Notes: a model not told the origin generated them from the letters alone. DNA of 64,000 nucleotides from Acanthococcus lagerstroemiae (GCA_031841125.1 CM063110.1:54721946-54785945); one strand, 5' to 3'; counted from the first letter of the stretch, positions 24,397 to 36,333 are shown. Numbers and translations: made by a program.

Positions 24397-27300
24397 TTAA
24401 TAGGATATGGGGAGGATTTTTTCTACTATTCCTGTAGCTTGTTTGAGGTTTCGTCCTCTGGATGGATACGCGGTCTGAACAACTTCAATCGGCTTTCCTG
24501 CACTATTCAGAAGATTTGTGAAAGCTGCGAACTGTAACAGAGAGTGATGGATAATGATATTGGACCCATTAAATTTGTTAAACACACCCCTACTGGAGTG
24601 TCTCGAATTCATGCGCGGTGGAACTCTTTCCTTTCAAAATCTTCAGTTCTGTAATTTTTTTATAATGAAGGTGTGAAGAATTCTGTCTTTGACCTCTTGC
24701 CAGCTATACTAGAGCTCTGTATACCTCGTGTAAGTACGATCGTCCGCCATTTTGACTTCAACCGTACCCGTGAATGCCGAATCCGACTATGCGGAGCGTA
24801 CCGCGTAGTCAATTCGGCATCGACGGGCGCATTTGGATTCAAAATGGCGGCGTAACTTCTACCTGAAAGTATTTTTGTCACGTTTCTCCAAAGATAAGGT
24901 TTCCCAAAATGAAAATTCCCTGGAGCAGGCCTGTCCATCGCCTTTTGTCGTTTGAAGTTCCACCGTTCATGCTCGAATTTTGTCACTGAAAGTTGTACGA
25001 AATTGGAAGATGGCGATATTTGAGGTTCAGTACCTGGCAGATGGATATGTAGCCGGTTTTACTTTTCGGAACCAGGAGGTATATGGCGTCGTAACATATC
25101 GTACTGTTCTCGGTCACATCGTAGTACGTTCCGGAGTACGAATAGTAGAATGGATAATTCAGCGAGGTCTGATCGTACCAAGCACATACGGTATCGCGTA
25201 CCGAGCCTTTGATCGGGTACGAGGAACCAGCTTTCGTTAGGTTCTGAAGTACGTACTCGAATTTAGAGAACTGGGGATTCGGAACGGCTCCTTCCTAAAC
25301 CGTCAATTCAGAAATTAATATTAGTCGAGTTTCCAGTTGCATTTGATTGTTTCGGTACCTATGTGTTGAGGAGCCGTAGGAGAAGGAAAGCTTACCACAC
25401 TGATTTGAACTCGAATGACCAAAATGCCTTCTGGTTGGCTGTACGCGTTCTCAATGGATCCGGATGACTGTTTGTAGTAGATGAACTCAGCACTGAGCGG
25501 GAATCTGGAACACGAATATTCAAATGAAATTCGTAGCTGAGTTTATGAATGAAAACGGCTACCAATAGACACGAAAATCAGCAGGAAGGATATGCTCGTA
25601 ACTGAGAAAATAGATGTCGTCTTGCATATTTTGTAGGTTAATTTTTTACGCTTGGACTGTCAAAATGTTCTCCCACGAATCGGTAATGCCATGGTTTGGC
25701 GAAGTGGTTAGCTGATCAGTTCGTTATCAAAGTCTTCTAGATAAATCGCTTATGTCTTCAGAGTTCAGACTTTTTTGTAGTATCAACTTGATTATTCCAG
25801 TGCTTCAGGTAAATCTCGAGAAATCGGGAATATTATGTTCAGTTTGTTTGTAACGTTCGGAGAATTTTCGTATCATTGCTTATAGTGGATAAGTGTAGAA
25901 AAAAACAAACGAATAGACTTACTCAGATCGATCAATTGAGTAAGAAGCATCTCCAGCAAAATCGTGGTCCCAGTAGAAACGTAATTTATGGAATACATAA
26001 ATATTCTTTCCAAGTACGCCTCCACATATGATGTTACCGGTTTTTGGTTGATTTACGATTGCTTCGACTGAAATATAAGACTTTGGTTTTAGAGAAAAAT
26101 TTGTAAATTGGTACCAGGTCCGTAGCGAAGCTAATTTATGGAAGCAGCGTTAATCAAAAAATAATGTTCAACTATTGAAACGTAAAGTAAAACAGAGTCC
26201 CTGAAATTGTCAAATCCCCCCCCCCTCCGGTCAATCCTGAAATGTGATTGGAAACTCGAACTGCCCAGGCCCCGTAGCTACGGCCCTGGTGTGTATTCGA
26301 TATTTTATGGTACTTAGTGCCGAGCTTATTGTTAAACCTGCTCTGGGTGCGTCTTCATTAATGAACTGAGCCTTGTTGACATATTGAACCACCCAAAGCG
26401 CCCTAGGTCATTGGTGAGGGGTAAGTTTCCTTGAGAAGCTGATACAGGATGCAATATATGATAACTTCTACCACCAATACTGGATGCTATTGATTTTTCG
26501 GTTCAAGTTAAGTATGGGCCCTTTCCATTATGGGGCCAGTCCTGTCAACTAGTGCAATTAAATCTAATCAAAGCAAAATAGAAAACTTTCCGGATACAGG
26601 AAAGACACCACTCTCTAGGGATACAATACGTTATATTGCCCTTTCCTGTTGGACAGGCGAAACAAGAGCAGATCGAGTACACGAGAGAGTAGACAAGTAC
26701 GTAATGAAGAAGGGGACTCAGTACCGGGCTAGGGCTGTGGTTGACAAAGGTGGGTTGGACTTGAGATACTGCAGTACCGGGTAATGCATGTTATTCAGTT
26801 TCTTCTCATCTCCATGTCTACCTGACCCACTCTCTTGTACTGTCTGATAGTTATGGTACTTTTGAGCATTTCAAATCGTTGATTCTTGGGTAAAATGTGA
26901 TTTCGTCCTAATTTGGCATCAGTTTACCTCTGCGGAGCTGCTCGCCATTCCTATGGAAATCGTCAGATGCACTATCGTCTTAATTTTGTACGAGTTAACC
27001 TTCCTCGGGCTTCTGACTCTTCTTATGGAAATCGTCTCCAATCTTGAATATGGGATTGATTGGCAAATAAAAAGAATTTTGTCTAAGGAGAACATCATAA
27101 AGAATTCGGTATATGTGCTGAATGGCAAGATATTAAGATCTTTCTTACCTGAACTTCCTGTATTTTTTATTAAAACATGCTCATTGTCGGCTACTATGAT
27201 CGTTAGTGGATCCACAGTCGGTACTTGTGTTGCATAGCTGGTGTCCACATCGATGGGGGCGTACAAAGCTCCTCCAGTATATTGATCTAAAAATGCGAAG

Positions 27301-30300
27301 TAAAAGCGAGTTGTTACATAAACTATCGATGCAACAGAGATTGTGATTTGACTGCCGAAAAGTTCAACAGTCAATAATTCGTCCAAAACGAAGGTTACCT
27401 AAACTTGGGTCTTGCTTGACTTAGTTATATATCTAAAGGTTCCAGTGGCGTAGCTAGGGGTTTCCCAAAGGAGGGGGGGGGGCACAATAAGGTTTCCAAG
27501 GGAGAAAAAGTCGAAAATTGAGGTATTTTTTAAAAGTCGCCGATATTAAAAAACTATGTAAAAATAATGGGGGGGGCACGTACCCCCTCGTGCCCCCCGA
27601 GGCTACGTCACTGAAAGGTTCTCAAAATGTGATGCCAAGAAGCCGCCAAGATTTTCTTAATACTTGGGTGAATCCAGTGTGACTCACTGTGGGAAGTAGA
27701 CGGTCTAAAGTTTTCTTTGAAAATGGTAAAGCATAAATGATGTTTAAATTTCCTGTCCTAGCGCCATGTCTGGACCTCTGGAGGTCGATGTCGGCGTAAC
27801 GATCATGTGGCATACTGAGTACAGTAGTCAGGGCAGTTTGCCAGCACGTTCGTCATAGTTTGTTGTTGAGTTAGAGCATTGCTTTTTTTATGTCAAAAAC
27901 GTGACTCACAATATTGAGTTTTTGACCCACAAGACGCACAATACTGCACCTATCCTTCAGATACTCTGAGAACTGGCTCACGACTGCAGAGCAGGCTATC
28001 TATCCACCTGGATTGGTACTGTGGTTATAATGTTCGCTACGATGTTTACGGGGAGAGAGTTGAAAACTGTTCTCCAGGTTCCCTGAACTGGGAATCGAAC
28101 CGACGTAGAAGGTTCTCGCTGTACAATCCATTCATACATACTTTAAAAAAAAAAATGGAAACCTGCATTTTTAAATGAAGGATGAAATTAACGTTCTCGA
28201 AAACTGCCTGTTACGCCGAATCAAAATTTCTGGATATCTAGTTGTTAATTTGCGAGAAATAGTTTTCACCGCAGTTTCTTTATACTGACATGTTGGTGAG
28301 AGCTCTTTTTCTTTTTATACGTCTCAACTTCACAATCAGTTGAAGTCGTGAAGTTCATATCCTATGCGCCAGATTTTTCAAAAGAGGTTTTTCATCGTAA
28401 ACTGTTGTGAATACTGTTGCCTATACAATACAATAATATATTACGTGGCCGTGTAGCCTCAAGGTATTTCTAATTTCAGCCATAAGATCGCAGCACGCAT
28501 ATATGTGTCGAGCGCTCAATCCATGCAAAACATCTTTACTGTTACAAAACTTTTGATAAGAATATCTGTCTCGAGATTGTCAGTTTGCAATTACTGGGTC
28601 AATTGACCTTGATGACATTTGGGATGTTTTGCCTAATATTTTGATGGTTTCGGGATGTGCACTACTTCAGCCCTTATTTTCTCATTTTGAGGATGATTGA
28701 AGCCCAAAATTCTTCAATGGTCATGTATACTAGGCTTCAGAGAATTGATGGAGTATTCAATTTGCCCAACCCATTTCCTTCCTCCCAATGAAATAGTTTT
28801 TTGCTTATCCCGTAAAATTTTTAAATCGCTACATAGGATAGTTTGAACTTTACGCTTTTAGTTATGGAGTTTTATAAGTTGAATTTTCTGCATCTGCCAT
28901 AACCTACCTGTTCTACTTATCTACGTTGTATCGAAAAGTAGAAAAGAAGAACTTACAGTGCCGCCATCTTGTATATGATTGTACAGAACTCGACTTGGAC
29001 AATTCCTCTCAGTTCTCACCATCTGGGATCTGTCCTAGTCGCATTCGGCCCTCGTCTCATCCACGTCCTGCCCGACCCTTTTTCCTTTATTTAAAAACTG
29101 CCCTTTCATCGCCCCCTATTTTCGTCCTTTCCAATCGTCCCTGGTGAAGTCATATTAGCACAGTTGCTGTTTTTGTAGTTTCCTGTCATCCTTTCATCAC
29201 TAATCTTTATGATTCGGATAGATCTTCACGTCTTCTTTCGCTCGTCATTGTGTTTGCCCGTTTTCGTGTGATTTTGATTTTTTTTCTATAGGCACGTTTA
29301 CATCTGACAAAAACAGGCAAGCCAGTGCCAGGTATGCGTGCTAGTGTGGACGTGTTAATGCGCGCGAGCATCCACATCTGAATGCAAACAAGGTAAGAAG
29401 CTGAGGTCCACATCTGAACGCAAACAAGGTAAGAAGCTGAGGCGAGGAATGCGTGCTAATGTGGATGTGTTAAGGCATGTCCACATCTGAATGCAAACAA
29501 GGTAAGAAGCTGAGGCGAGGAATGTGTGCTAATGTGGATGTGTTAAGGCACATTCCCACATCTGAACGCGAACAAGATAAGAAGCTGAAGCGAGGAACGC
29601 GTGCTAATGTGGATGTGTTAAGGCACGTCCACATCTGAACGCAAACAGGGTAAGAAGCGGAGGCGGGGAATTCGTGCTAATCCACATCTAAACGCGAACA
29701 AGATAAGAAGCTGAGGCGAGGAATTCGTGCTAATGAGGACGGGTTACCAAGGTGTGGCAAACTACCTGAGGCTGTGCGGGGTTCAGCCCAAGACTGAATG
29801 AACACTTATCACAAGTTGGTACTTCAAAGAGAATTTTGTACAAAATCATTCAGATATGGATGTCATATTGTTCAGATGGAACGTTGCCGAACGCTGCTTC
29901 ATTTAGTGCCTCGGCAAATGCCGAACAAATCTACCTGGTGCCCGCACGAGGCATTCGGATCATAAATTCTACAACTTGTCAGGCTTAACCCTCAGTGCCA
30001 GTACATGACGATGTATTTTGCACCCAACATTTAAGAACCCGAACTTTTCACTTATTGCAGCTACAATAATGAGCCCGAGTGATTTTAGTTATCCACAACT
30101 ACAGCTCATTTATGTAAAATTGCTATAAATTGTACAGTGGGGGACAATAAATGTTTGTATTTTACCCTCGAATTTGACAACGCTGGAGTCATTACTTTTG
30201 AAACGAAGCGTAGTATGAAGATAACATTTTTTTTAAATTACTGAACCCGTGTGTATTTAGCGGAATCTGTCAACTCACCCGTACTGCATTGGCTAACGGA

Positions 30301-30363
30301 TACCGACAGTGGTATATGTTGTTGCAATACCAAGCAAAAAGCAGCCACAATCGCGAACTTCAT
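24397..30363 (-). CDS. Gene A: secreted catalytically dead carbonic-anhydrase-like protein
   Basis: Complete six-exon gene: 30363-30279, 27286-27149, 26067-25923, 25504-25396, 25294-25034 and 24531-24397 (stop TAA). All introns are GT-AG, and phases are 1,1,2,0,0. The predicted protein has 290 residues: a signal peptide (MKFAIVAAFCLVLQQ..., cleavage near 22-25), then a carbonic-anhydrase-like fold. Landmarks are YTGGALYAPIDVDTSYAT (for QSPIDIDT), CGGVL (for KGGPL), KLRFYWDHDF (for QFHFHWG), SAEFIYYKQ (for AELHLVHW), YSQPEGILVI (for QQPDGLAVL), YYSYSGTYYD (for YTYPGSLTTPP) and AYPSRGRNL near the C-terminus (for NWRPAQPLKNR). The three zinc histidines are Arg104, Tyr106 and Ile131, and the catalytic Thr199 position is Tyr. 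A signal-side Cys (SQC) and NSTIC could form the disulfide of secreted carbonic anhydrases. NSTIC also offers an N-glycosylation site. Hydratase activity is not expected. Confidence 0.87.
24709..24858. mobile_element. Foldback MITE, copy 2
   Basis: Left arm AGTACGATCGTCCGCCATTT and central palindromic CTATGCGGAGCG...CGCGTAGT match copy 1; the right arm is cut short after AAAATGGCGGCG. It lies in intron 5 of gene A. Confidence 0.65.
26115..26288. mobile_element. Possible MITE in intron 2 of gene A
   Basis: The ends CAGGTCCGTAGCG and GTAGCTACGGCCCTG are inverted copies of each other, and an internal poly-C tract resembles other MITEs here. The 8-bp flanks differ, so target duplication is not seen. 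Confidence 0.4.
27443..27613. mobile_element. hAT MITE (CAGTGGCGTAG family), perfect 8-bp TSD
   Basis: 171-bp element starting CAGTGGCGTAGCTAGG and ending GGCTACGTCACTG. Both flanks are AAAGGTTC (27435-27442 and 27614-27621), a perfect 8-bp target duplication as made by hAT transposases. Related elements are at 36334-36509 and 54869-55027. Confidence 0.88.
27880..28140 (-). mobile_element. tRNA-derived SINE, family 2, copy 1
   Basis: On the minus strand a degenerate tRNA-like head (GGTTCGATTCCC B box, near 28090) is followed by a body with landmarks shared by two other copies: GACCCACAAGA, CTTCAGATAC and GAGAACTG. The other copies are at 45380-45660 and 62705-62995. Confidence 0.5.
29310..29750 (+). 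repeat. Minisatellite of about 85-bp units
   Basis: About five to six imperfect units, each with CCACATCTGAA, GCAAACAAGGTAAGAAGCTG, GGCGAGGAATGCGTGCTAA and TGTGGATGTGTTAAGGCA. CCACATC and GATGTGG within each unit are inverted, so single strands could fold. The units vary in length because some lack the GTGGATGTG part. It sits in intron 1 of gene A. Confidence 0.8.
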
Positions 30364-30490
30364 TTTGGTTCTAATCTGCTAACTGATGAACTTGCAACTC
30401 AGTGTACGGCGAGATGACTTCGAGTTCGTGTCTGTGACACAAGTGAATTAACTTTTTTCAGAATCGAGTTTATATGCACTCCTAATAACA
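30364..30490 (-). promoter_or_regulatory. Promoter region of gene A with TATA box
   Basis: TATAAA on the minus strand (30474-30469), in the context CATATAAACTCGATTCTG, lies 106 bp upstream of the ATG. Gene B has TTTAAAAACTCGATACTA at the matching place (53997-53991) and pseudogene E has CATAAATTCGATTTTG. The shared AACTCGAT word and its constant spacing suggest a conserved core promoter; transcription start is inferred, not seen. Confidence 0.55.
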
Positions 30491-31015
30491 TAAATTTATC
30501 TTGATTTATGTACATACCTGGCATCATAAATTGTAATATTCCTTAAATCGCTGTTACATGTGATGGACACGCGGAAAAAAACAAACGATCCCATTATACA
30601 TTGTAACTGATGGTTTCTGTCTTAGGTTACGTCAATGAAAGATATGGTTTCCGTAGAATTTACGTGATAGGTCAGTCGCGCCAATACGGCCGATTAACCT
30701 CTGCAAAAATTTGAAATCTACCACCACACCGAGGAATGCGTCCGTTGATTATTATTTGTTGATTGTAAAAATCGGTCCGGTGAGCTTGAGGCTTTTCCAG
30801 TGTTCTAAGATTGATATTGCATGATGAAGACGTTTGTGTTACGGTCAAAAATCCTTCTGAGGGCGTATATGATTTTGTATCTCAAAACATGGGACAAGAT
30901 TTTCATTATTCTGAGGTATCGATGAGTTGCAAAAGTGGACATTACACATGGAAGGCAGGATTAATTGAGTTGAGGTAAAGCCGGAGCGGCGCCGCCTTTT
31001 AGGTTTTAGCTAATA
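30491..31015. other. Intergenic, nothing recognised
   Basis: AT-rich DNA between the promoter of gene A and the Helitron. No exon or terminal repeat found. Confidence 0.4.
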
Positions 31016-32821
31016 CTAGGGGGCTTCGCCCCCTGGCCGCTTCGCGGCCCAACCCCCCCGCCGTCACTCGCTTCGCTCGTGCCGGCCTTACTCGGCGCTT
31101 CGCGCCTCGTCCAACCGCCACAGTCCTCAGTGTTTGGTCTGAAACTTTTGTTCCTGATTTGAGGGTTGCTTTGTGCTTCTTTTACTCCCCCTCTATCAGC
31201 GGTCCTCAATCTTCCACCATGAACCCCCTTCCATCCTTTCTTCATCACGAGCCTCCTTCCTCCTCCTCCACCACCCCACGACCCCCTCGTTGACTATGGT
31301 TGCTCTCCGCCTCCACGGTCACACCACAACAGTCGCAGCCCTCATCAGCCACAAACTCCTCCCCCACAATGTCCATAGTCCTCCACCTAGTCTCCCCCCG
31401 ATCACCCACTTCCACCCCGAGTGCCCTCGATTAAGACCAAGACCTTCGACCACCCCACACCACTATGGCCTTCATTTCTGTTCACATACCACACCCCCAC
31501 CAAGACCTCCTCACCCATCACTACGACCTCCATAATGGCGGCCTTAGTTCCTCTCTACAGCCTTCCCCTTCTGCTGCTCCATCACCCTACAGCCTCCTCG
31601 CTCAACCACCACGAAGATCCCCTGGTCCTCCAACCAGGAGCTTTCACCACCATGACCACCACTCCCCTACAAGAACCCTTCCCTTCAAGACTACCTGCCC
31701 GGGACCAGAAACTTCCGCACCATTTCCTTCATTTGCCTTCCCGGCCGCCTCTCTCACCAATGACTTCCTCCTCCACCAGGACCTCTTACACACTATCCCC
31801 CCCCCCCGAGACCTTTATCTTCCTCTACAGTCCCCGCCACCGCCGTGATTTTCCTTCCTTTCAGGAGCTCCCTCTTCCACCATGAGTACCTCTTACACCC
31901 CCTGGCCTTTATCTACCAAAATTTTACTGCCCCTCTGGGATCCTCACCCACCACTACCCCCTGGGCTTCATCTCCCATCAGAGCCCCTGTCCTCACTGTG
32001 GCCCTCCAACCCCCTTGAAGATCCCTAACCATCTACCCAGGAGCTCTCAAAACCATGACCACCCCTCCCCGAGCGCCCTTCCTTCTCAAGACCCCACCCC
32101 GCCACCAGCCCCTCCCGCACCACGGCCATTTCTCTCCAAGGTCCCCTCTCTCACCAAGGACTTTCTCCTCCACTAGGTCCTCTTACTCCCGCCCCACCCA
32201 GGGCCTTCATCTTCGTCCACAACCCACGCTCCCACAGGGGATGTCCTCCCCCTTCAGGAGCTTCCTCCACAACCATGAACCCCCTCCTGAGGGTAGGCTA
32301 CCCCTGGAAAATTCACTAATTAAGGGGCCGGGTAGGCAACCTGCAGCGACTTGTGATCTTGGAGATTATGGGTAATTTTGTCATTTTATGTCTTTTTATG
32401 TCTCATTATGTCAGTTATGCCTTAAAACTTGGAGAGCTTTTATGTTAGAACAGATTATGTCCTTGAAAGTAGTTGATCTGCCCCTGCAATTTTCCAGGGC
32501 TCTTCTCCCCCTTCAGGAGCTTCCTCCACAACCATAAACCCCCTCCTGAAGGTAAGCTACCCCTGGAAAATTGAGTAATTAAGGGGCCGGGTAGGCAACC
32601 TGCAGCGACTTGTGATTTTGAAGATTATGGGTAATTATGTCATTTTATGTCTTATTATGTGGGTTATGTCTTAAAACTTGGAGATCTTTTATATTAGAAT
32701 GTCCTTGAAAGTAGCTGATCTGCCCCTGCAATTTTCGGATTTTTAGATAGGCAACCCGCAGTGCGTTTTTTTCCCCCGGAGGTGGCGGCGGCGGATTTTA
32801 CTTTTTTAGTATATAGAGAGA
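31016..32821 (-). mobile_element. Non-autonomous Helitron, 1.8 kb
   Basis: On the minus strand the element begins TCTCTCTATATACTAAAA at 32821 and ends CTAG at 31016, preceded by the hairpin GGGGGCGAAGCCCCC. It sits between A and T, with no target duplication. TC start, CTRR end, subterminal hairpin and A|T insertion are all Helitron hallmarks. No Rep/helicase is encoded. The interior is strongly pyrimidine-rich on the plus strand (31170-32300), and a block of about 100 bp (AGGAGCTTCCTCCACAACCA ... AAGGGGCCGGGTAGGCAACC) is duplicated at 32250-32355 and 32508-32613. A TATGTC-rich tract follows each copy. Confidence 0.82.
31019..31115. repeat. Cluster of short GC hairpins with TTC loops
   Basis: Successive perfect hairpins GGGGGC-TTC-GCCCCC, GGCCGC-TTC-GCGGCC and GGCGC-TTC-GCGCC, plus an imperfect one (CACTCGC-TTC-GCTCGTG), lie side by side at the Helitron 3' end. 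One hairpin is the normal Helitron terminator; the extra ones are unusual. Confidence 0.75.
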
Positions 32822-32939
32822 TTAGGATTTCTGCAGAATAATTGACTGTCGCCCAAGTATAGTATGGTGAGGAAATTTTGCTTACTGCTGTACGGATGAA
32901 TTCTGTCAAATTCGCTGTTCCAATGATTTTTGTCTGAAG

Positions 32940-33182
32940 CTGCAGTACAGATGTAACCAAGACAGCATTTCTTTTCTGATTTTACTCTCAACCCGAGCCC
33001 TGGAATCCGCCCTTTCGAGCATTACCTCAGGAACGTCGGGGAGGCTGTTAGGGCTCCTTAGCCCTCTTTCCTTCTTGCCGAAAAACCGGCCTAGGTTGAA
33101 ATGTAGCGAGTTACTACGTGGGCTCGAACCCGGTCCAGATTCCGAGACCAGTGTGCTATCCACTCGGCCAACCAGACTCCTC
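32940..33182 (-). mobile_element. tRNA-derived SINE, family 1, copy 2
   Basis: Minus-strand copy of the SINE at 6360: A box TGGCCGAGTGG (33170-33160), B box GGGTTCGAGCC (33131-33121), then CCGGTTTTTCGG and GAGGGCTAAGG. The anticodon-arm region differs by a short deletion. Confidence 0.75.
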
Positions 33183-33350
33183 CCAACCAATCCAGCATCA
33201 GTTATTGGTTTAATTCATCCCTGAGCTAATTCCTCTCCATACAGCTGTTAAGTGAGTCAGGATGTGTGACCAATTACAAGGTTCACGAATAAGGTTAGTA
33301 AAGTCGTTTCATGCTATCGAGGGGTTCTTTTTGTTTAGTGTGCATACGAG

Positions 33351-33642
33351 CGGGGCCGCACTTTGCTTTTTTCCACCTTTGGGCTATGAAAGTCTGTGCG
33401 CCTTTTCTCCGGAAATTTTTCTCTTTTTTCAAGCGGTTGGGGCTTAGGAGGTCTCGAAGTATACAAAAATATAGATGGTCATTAACGTGGTTTGGAAATG
33501 AAAAATCCCTGATTCCTGATAATCATTTATAAGTGAACTGTTCGCTTAAAAAAATCGTCTTTCGTTTACCGCTCCGGACAGCCTTTAAAAATCTGCAGCC
33601 TTGGGCTGAAGCCCCTTCAGTCCATTCCTAAGTACGGGCCTG
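33351..33642. mobile_element. hAT MITE with perfect 8-bp TSD
   Basis: 292-bp element starting CGGGGCCGCACTTTG and ending CTAAGTACGGGCCTG, which are inverted copies of each other. Both flanks are CATACGAG (33343-33350 and 33643-33650). Confidence 0.8.
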
Positions 33643-34225
33643 CATACGAGTCTTCTTTCTGAAATAGGAATGACTATGCATATAAATGGGATGAACCGGA
33701 TGTAAAGTTGCGTGAATTGGATCAGTTTGAAAGATCATGAGAACTAAAAAAGGAATGTAAACTGTCGAACTATTAAGCTAGTATAGAATGACATTTCCTC
33801 CAACTTCTACGGCTACGGACTTTCCTGTCTCTTGTTGAAGTTTACCTTCTCTGCTCTCACATACTTCCTGTACCATACTTTTGCAATGTCCTTGTTGCTG
33901 CAGAAAGATGTAGTAAAGTTGCGGGAAAATACAAGCAAACGACAGGAGGTCAGGTCAGGGTACTTGATTCTTGAACCAGTAAATACCGAAGATGCATGAT
34001 TACGATTAGTGCATTAATTTTTGACTTCATATTTGCTGCCAAGGTTTCGATTGGCTAACTCTGTGATAATGGAAGGAAAGGGCTCTTCATTTACTCGACA
34101 GTTTCAGCCAATAAACCTGGTCGGCGGTGTGAGAGTGGTCAGGATCCAAGACAGTGGTGGATTGAGGAAGACATTTTGGGAGAGTGACAGTTCGAAATAT
34201 GTAAGCATAGTTTTAGTTTAGTAGG
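33643..34225. other. Spacer, nothing recognised
   Basis: AT-rich DNA. An open frame at 34021-34221 has no recognised domain. Confidence 0.35.
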
Positions 34226-34233
34226 TCTATCAA

Positions 34234-34427
34234 CAGACCCGGCGCTAGGCACGGGCAAAGCGGGCCTTTGCCCGGGGCGCCTAATTTGTAGGGGCGGCAT
34301 TTCATCAATCCTCATGGTATTATGGTGGGCTTATCGCGATGGTGTGATTGGTGCCTCTTTTCATTCACCAAGGGCGGCAAATGTTCTTCCTTTGCCCGGG
34401 GCGACAAAATCTCTCGCGCCGGGCCTG
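34234..34427. mobile_element. hAT MITE with perfect 8-bp TSD
   Basis: 194-bp element with ends CAGACCCGGCGCTAGG and TCGCGCCGGGCCTG. Both flanks are TCTATCAA (34226-34233 and 34428-34435). The inner parts also pair (TTTGCCCGGGGCG occurs at both ends). Confidence 0.88.
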
Positions 34428-35910
34428 TCTATCAACCCTCTCCTCCTGACTTCTCGGGTCAATATTTAAATAAGTAGATTAGAGGGGAGGATTTGGACTT
34501 TTGAATGATATAATGTATCGCTGACTGATTATCACGATGCGCTGGCGTTGCAAACGAGAAATGTAATGTGGTACTGACATAAGAAAGGGGACGTGGGTGG
34601 ATTAAATCTACACCTTCCATTGGAGATTCAGAGTACCAGTAAGTTAATACATTCATTTCGTGCTTCTTTTCCTTGTCATTGATACTCGGATATATTACCA
34701 GTTGTGGAGTTCGGTACTGATGTTTGTGGTACTTGGTCTGCTCTGGTGAGGGCTGTACCTTTTAAAGTGTACCCCTATCCTTACCCTGCTTGACTTGTAT
34801 CACCTGGGTGTGCGGCCATTTTAATGGGACTATTTTTCAGCGATTCTGTGCATAGGTCAGTCAGTGACTTTTACGAATTCTACTAAGAAGTAAAGACTCG
34901 GTAAATATGCCCGCGAATAGACGGTGAATGTAAAATCCTTAAAACTTTCCTGTGTGCAGTTTTATTATTTTTCGTAATCTGCAGTCGTGCATGTGAAAGG
35001 AGTCGCACTGACTACTTCTGATGCGTAGCTGGTGTCCAAATTGATGGGTGCGTACAAAGCACCACCAGTACATTGATCTCAGAAATTGAAATTGAAGGCG
35101 AGTAGGAATATGCAGTAAGACCTCGATAACTCAAAACTCAAGGGAAACCGCATTTTACTCCGAAGTGACCGATTCTCGAACTTTCGTAATTTAAGATAGC
35201 GAAGGTCACAGGTTCAGTTTTCGAGTGCACGTAAGTTTTATTTTGTAAGTAAGCCTTTTCGTTGACCAAACCTGATAACGTGGCTGGTAATTTACGGCCT
35301 GTGAGTAGATACCGATACAAATGACAATTGAATATTTATTGACTAATTGATAAGTACTCCTCAGGAATTAAGGAAGGTGAAAAGTTCAATTGCAGTTTTT
35401 GACATTTTGTGCGTACATATAGAAACATTCGCGTCAGCATTTGATCGAAAATTCGAGTAACGTAGTTTGAATGACGTCAACTGTGGCTTACAAAGGTATC
35501 ACATACTGGGATTTCAAGTTGTAGAGGTACCATGAGGCTAACTTCGACTCACATTTTTCAAGATACACTCATTGCATAGTTACGCTGCAGCTTCGATTGA
35601 TTTGGTTAAAGATTAAATCGGAGAGGATCAGGCAGATTGCGTCCCATTTTACACACGGGACGCAATTCAGTAGTACAGATTGCATCCCAAAGGACAAAAA
35701 AAAAAGGAGATTGTAAGCCTGTTAGCATGAACCAGGAGACATCACGTAGAGGTCAGCTTACGACGTCTTCCAGAAGCAAAGCTTTGCACTTTGCTTCGTC
35801 ACTAAAGAAAGGTGCGTAAAATATGTTTGAAGGTAGGAACTTCATGGACACAATTTGACGTATTCAGGTGTCGATATTTCGGCATTCTTTAACTGCACCA
35901 CGAAAGTCTT

Positions 35911-36240
35911 TCAACGTGTCAGGAGGTAAGAAAGGTAATCCGAAAATGAGCGTGGATAAGAACCCTCAGCGGAAGCACTCTTGTAAAGTGTCGATAAGCC
36001 TAACTTTTGAATTTTTCGGAACCAGGCTTGGCACAAGTGGAACCGGCAGCACCTGATGACACTCGACGGCCATACAGATTCCAGTGCCGCGTGAATGGCT
36101 TGCTCGAAATCCACGTACAGTAGTGCTGGAGCATAATTCGACGGCAAATAGACTTCCAACTTGCGAAGAGCAATCAGTACTGTCGTCACTTTTTCTATCC
36201 GGGACGCAATCAGTATGAAAAAGAACTGGGCTCGGGACAC
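35911..36240 (-). mobile_element. MULE-type transposase fragment
   Basis: About 110 residues with YVDFEQAIHAALESVWP and CCRFHLCQAWFRKIQKLGL, matching the DDE-region pattern of Mutator-like transposases: an Asp/Glu-bearing strand, then C-x2-H, then a helix with a basic-KxxxLGL end. It has no matching N- or C-terminal parts, so it is a fragment. It lies inside intron 1 of pseudogene E. Confidence 0.65.
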
Positions 36241-36333
36241 AATCTGGCTGAAGCCAATCGAAGCTTACAAAAGAGATTAGTTCGGGTAAACTGTTGAGCT
36301 GTACATAACTGATTTGAGGGTTTCGATTGTAAC

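Larger units (their letters stand above)
27287..30278 (-). other. First intron of gene A
   Basis: A 3 kb intron. It contains an intact hAT MITE (27443-27613), a tRNA-derived SINE of family 2 (about 27880-28140), a minisatellite (29310-29750) and otherwise unassigned AT-rich sequence (28140-29300 and 29750-30278). Confidence 0.6.

Noticed and set aside
26530..26784. 84-residue open frame upstream of gene A exon 3
   Set aside because: It lies in intron 2 on the opposite strand, with no domain and no splice support.
31173..31885. Proline/serine-rich proteins from long plus-strand open frames
   Set aside because: They arise from one-sided CT-rich low-complexity sequence inside a Helitron; three frames are open at once.
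34459..34656. A further exon of pseudogene E (LHFSF...HRDNQS resembles HFHWG...DNQGSEH)
   Set aside because: The similarity is short, the flanking splice signals do not fit the family's phase pattern, and the position of GG-L is not preserved.
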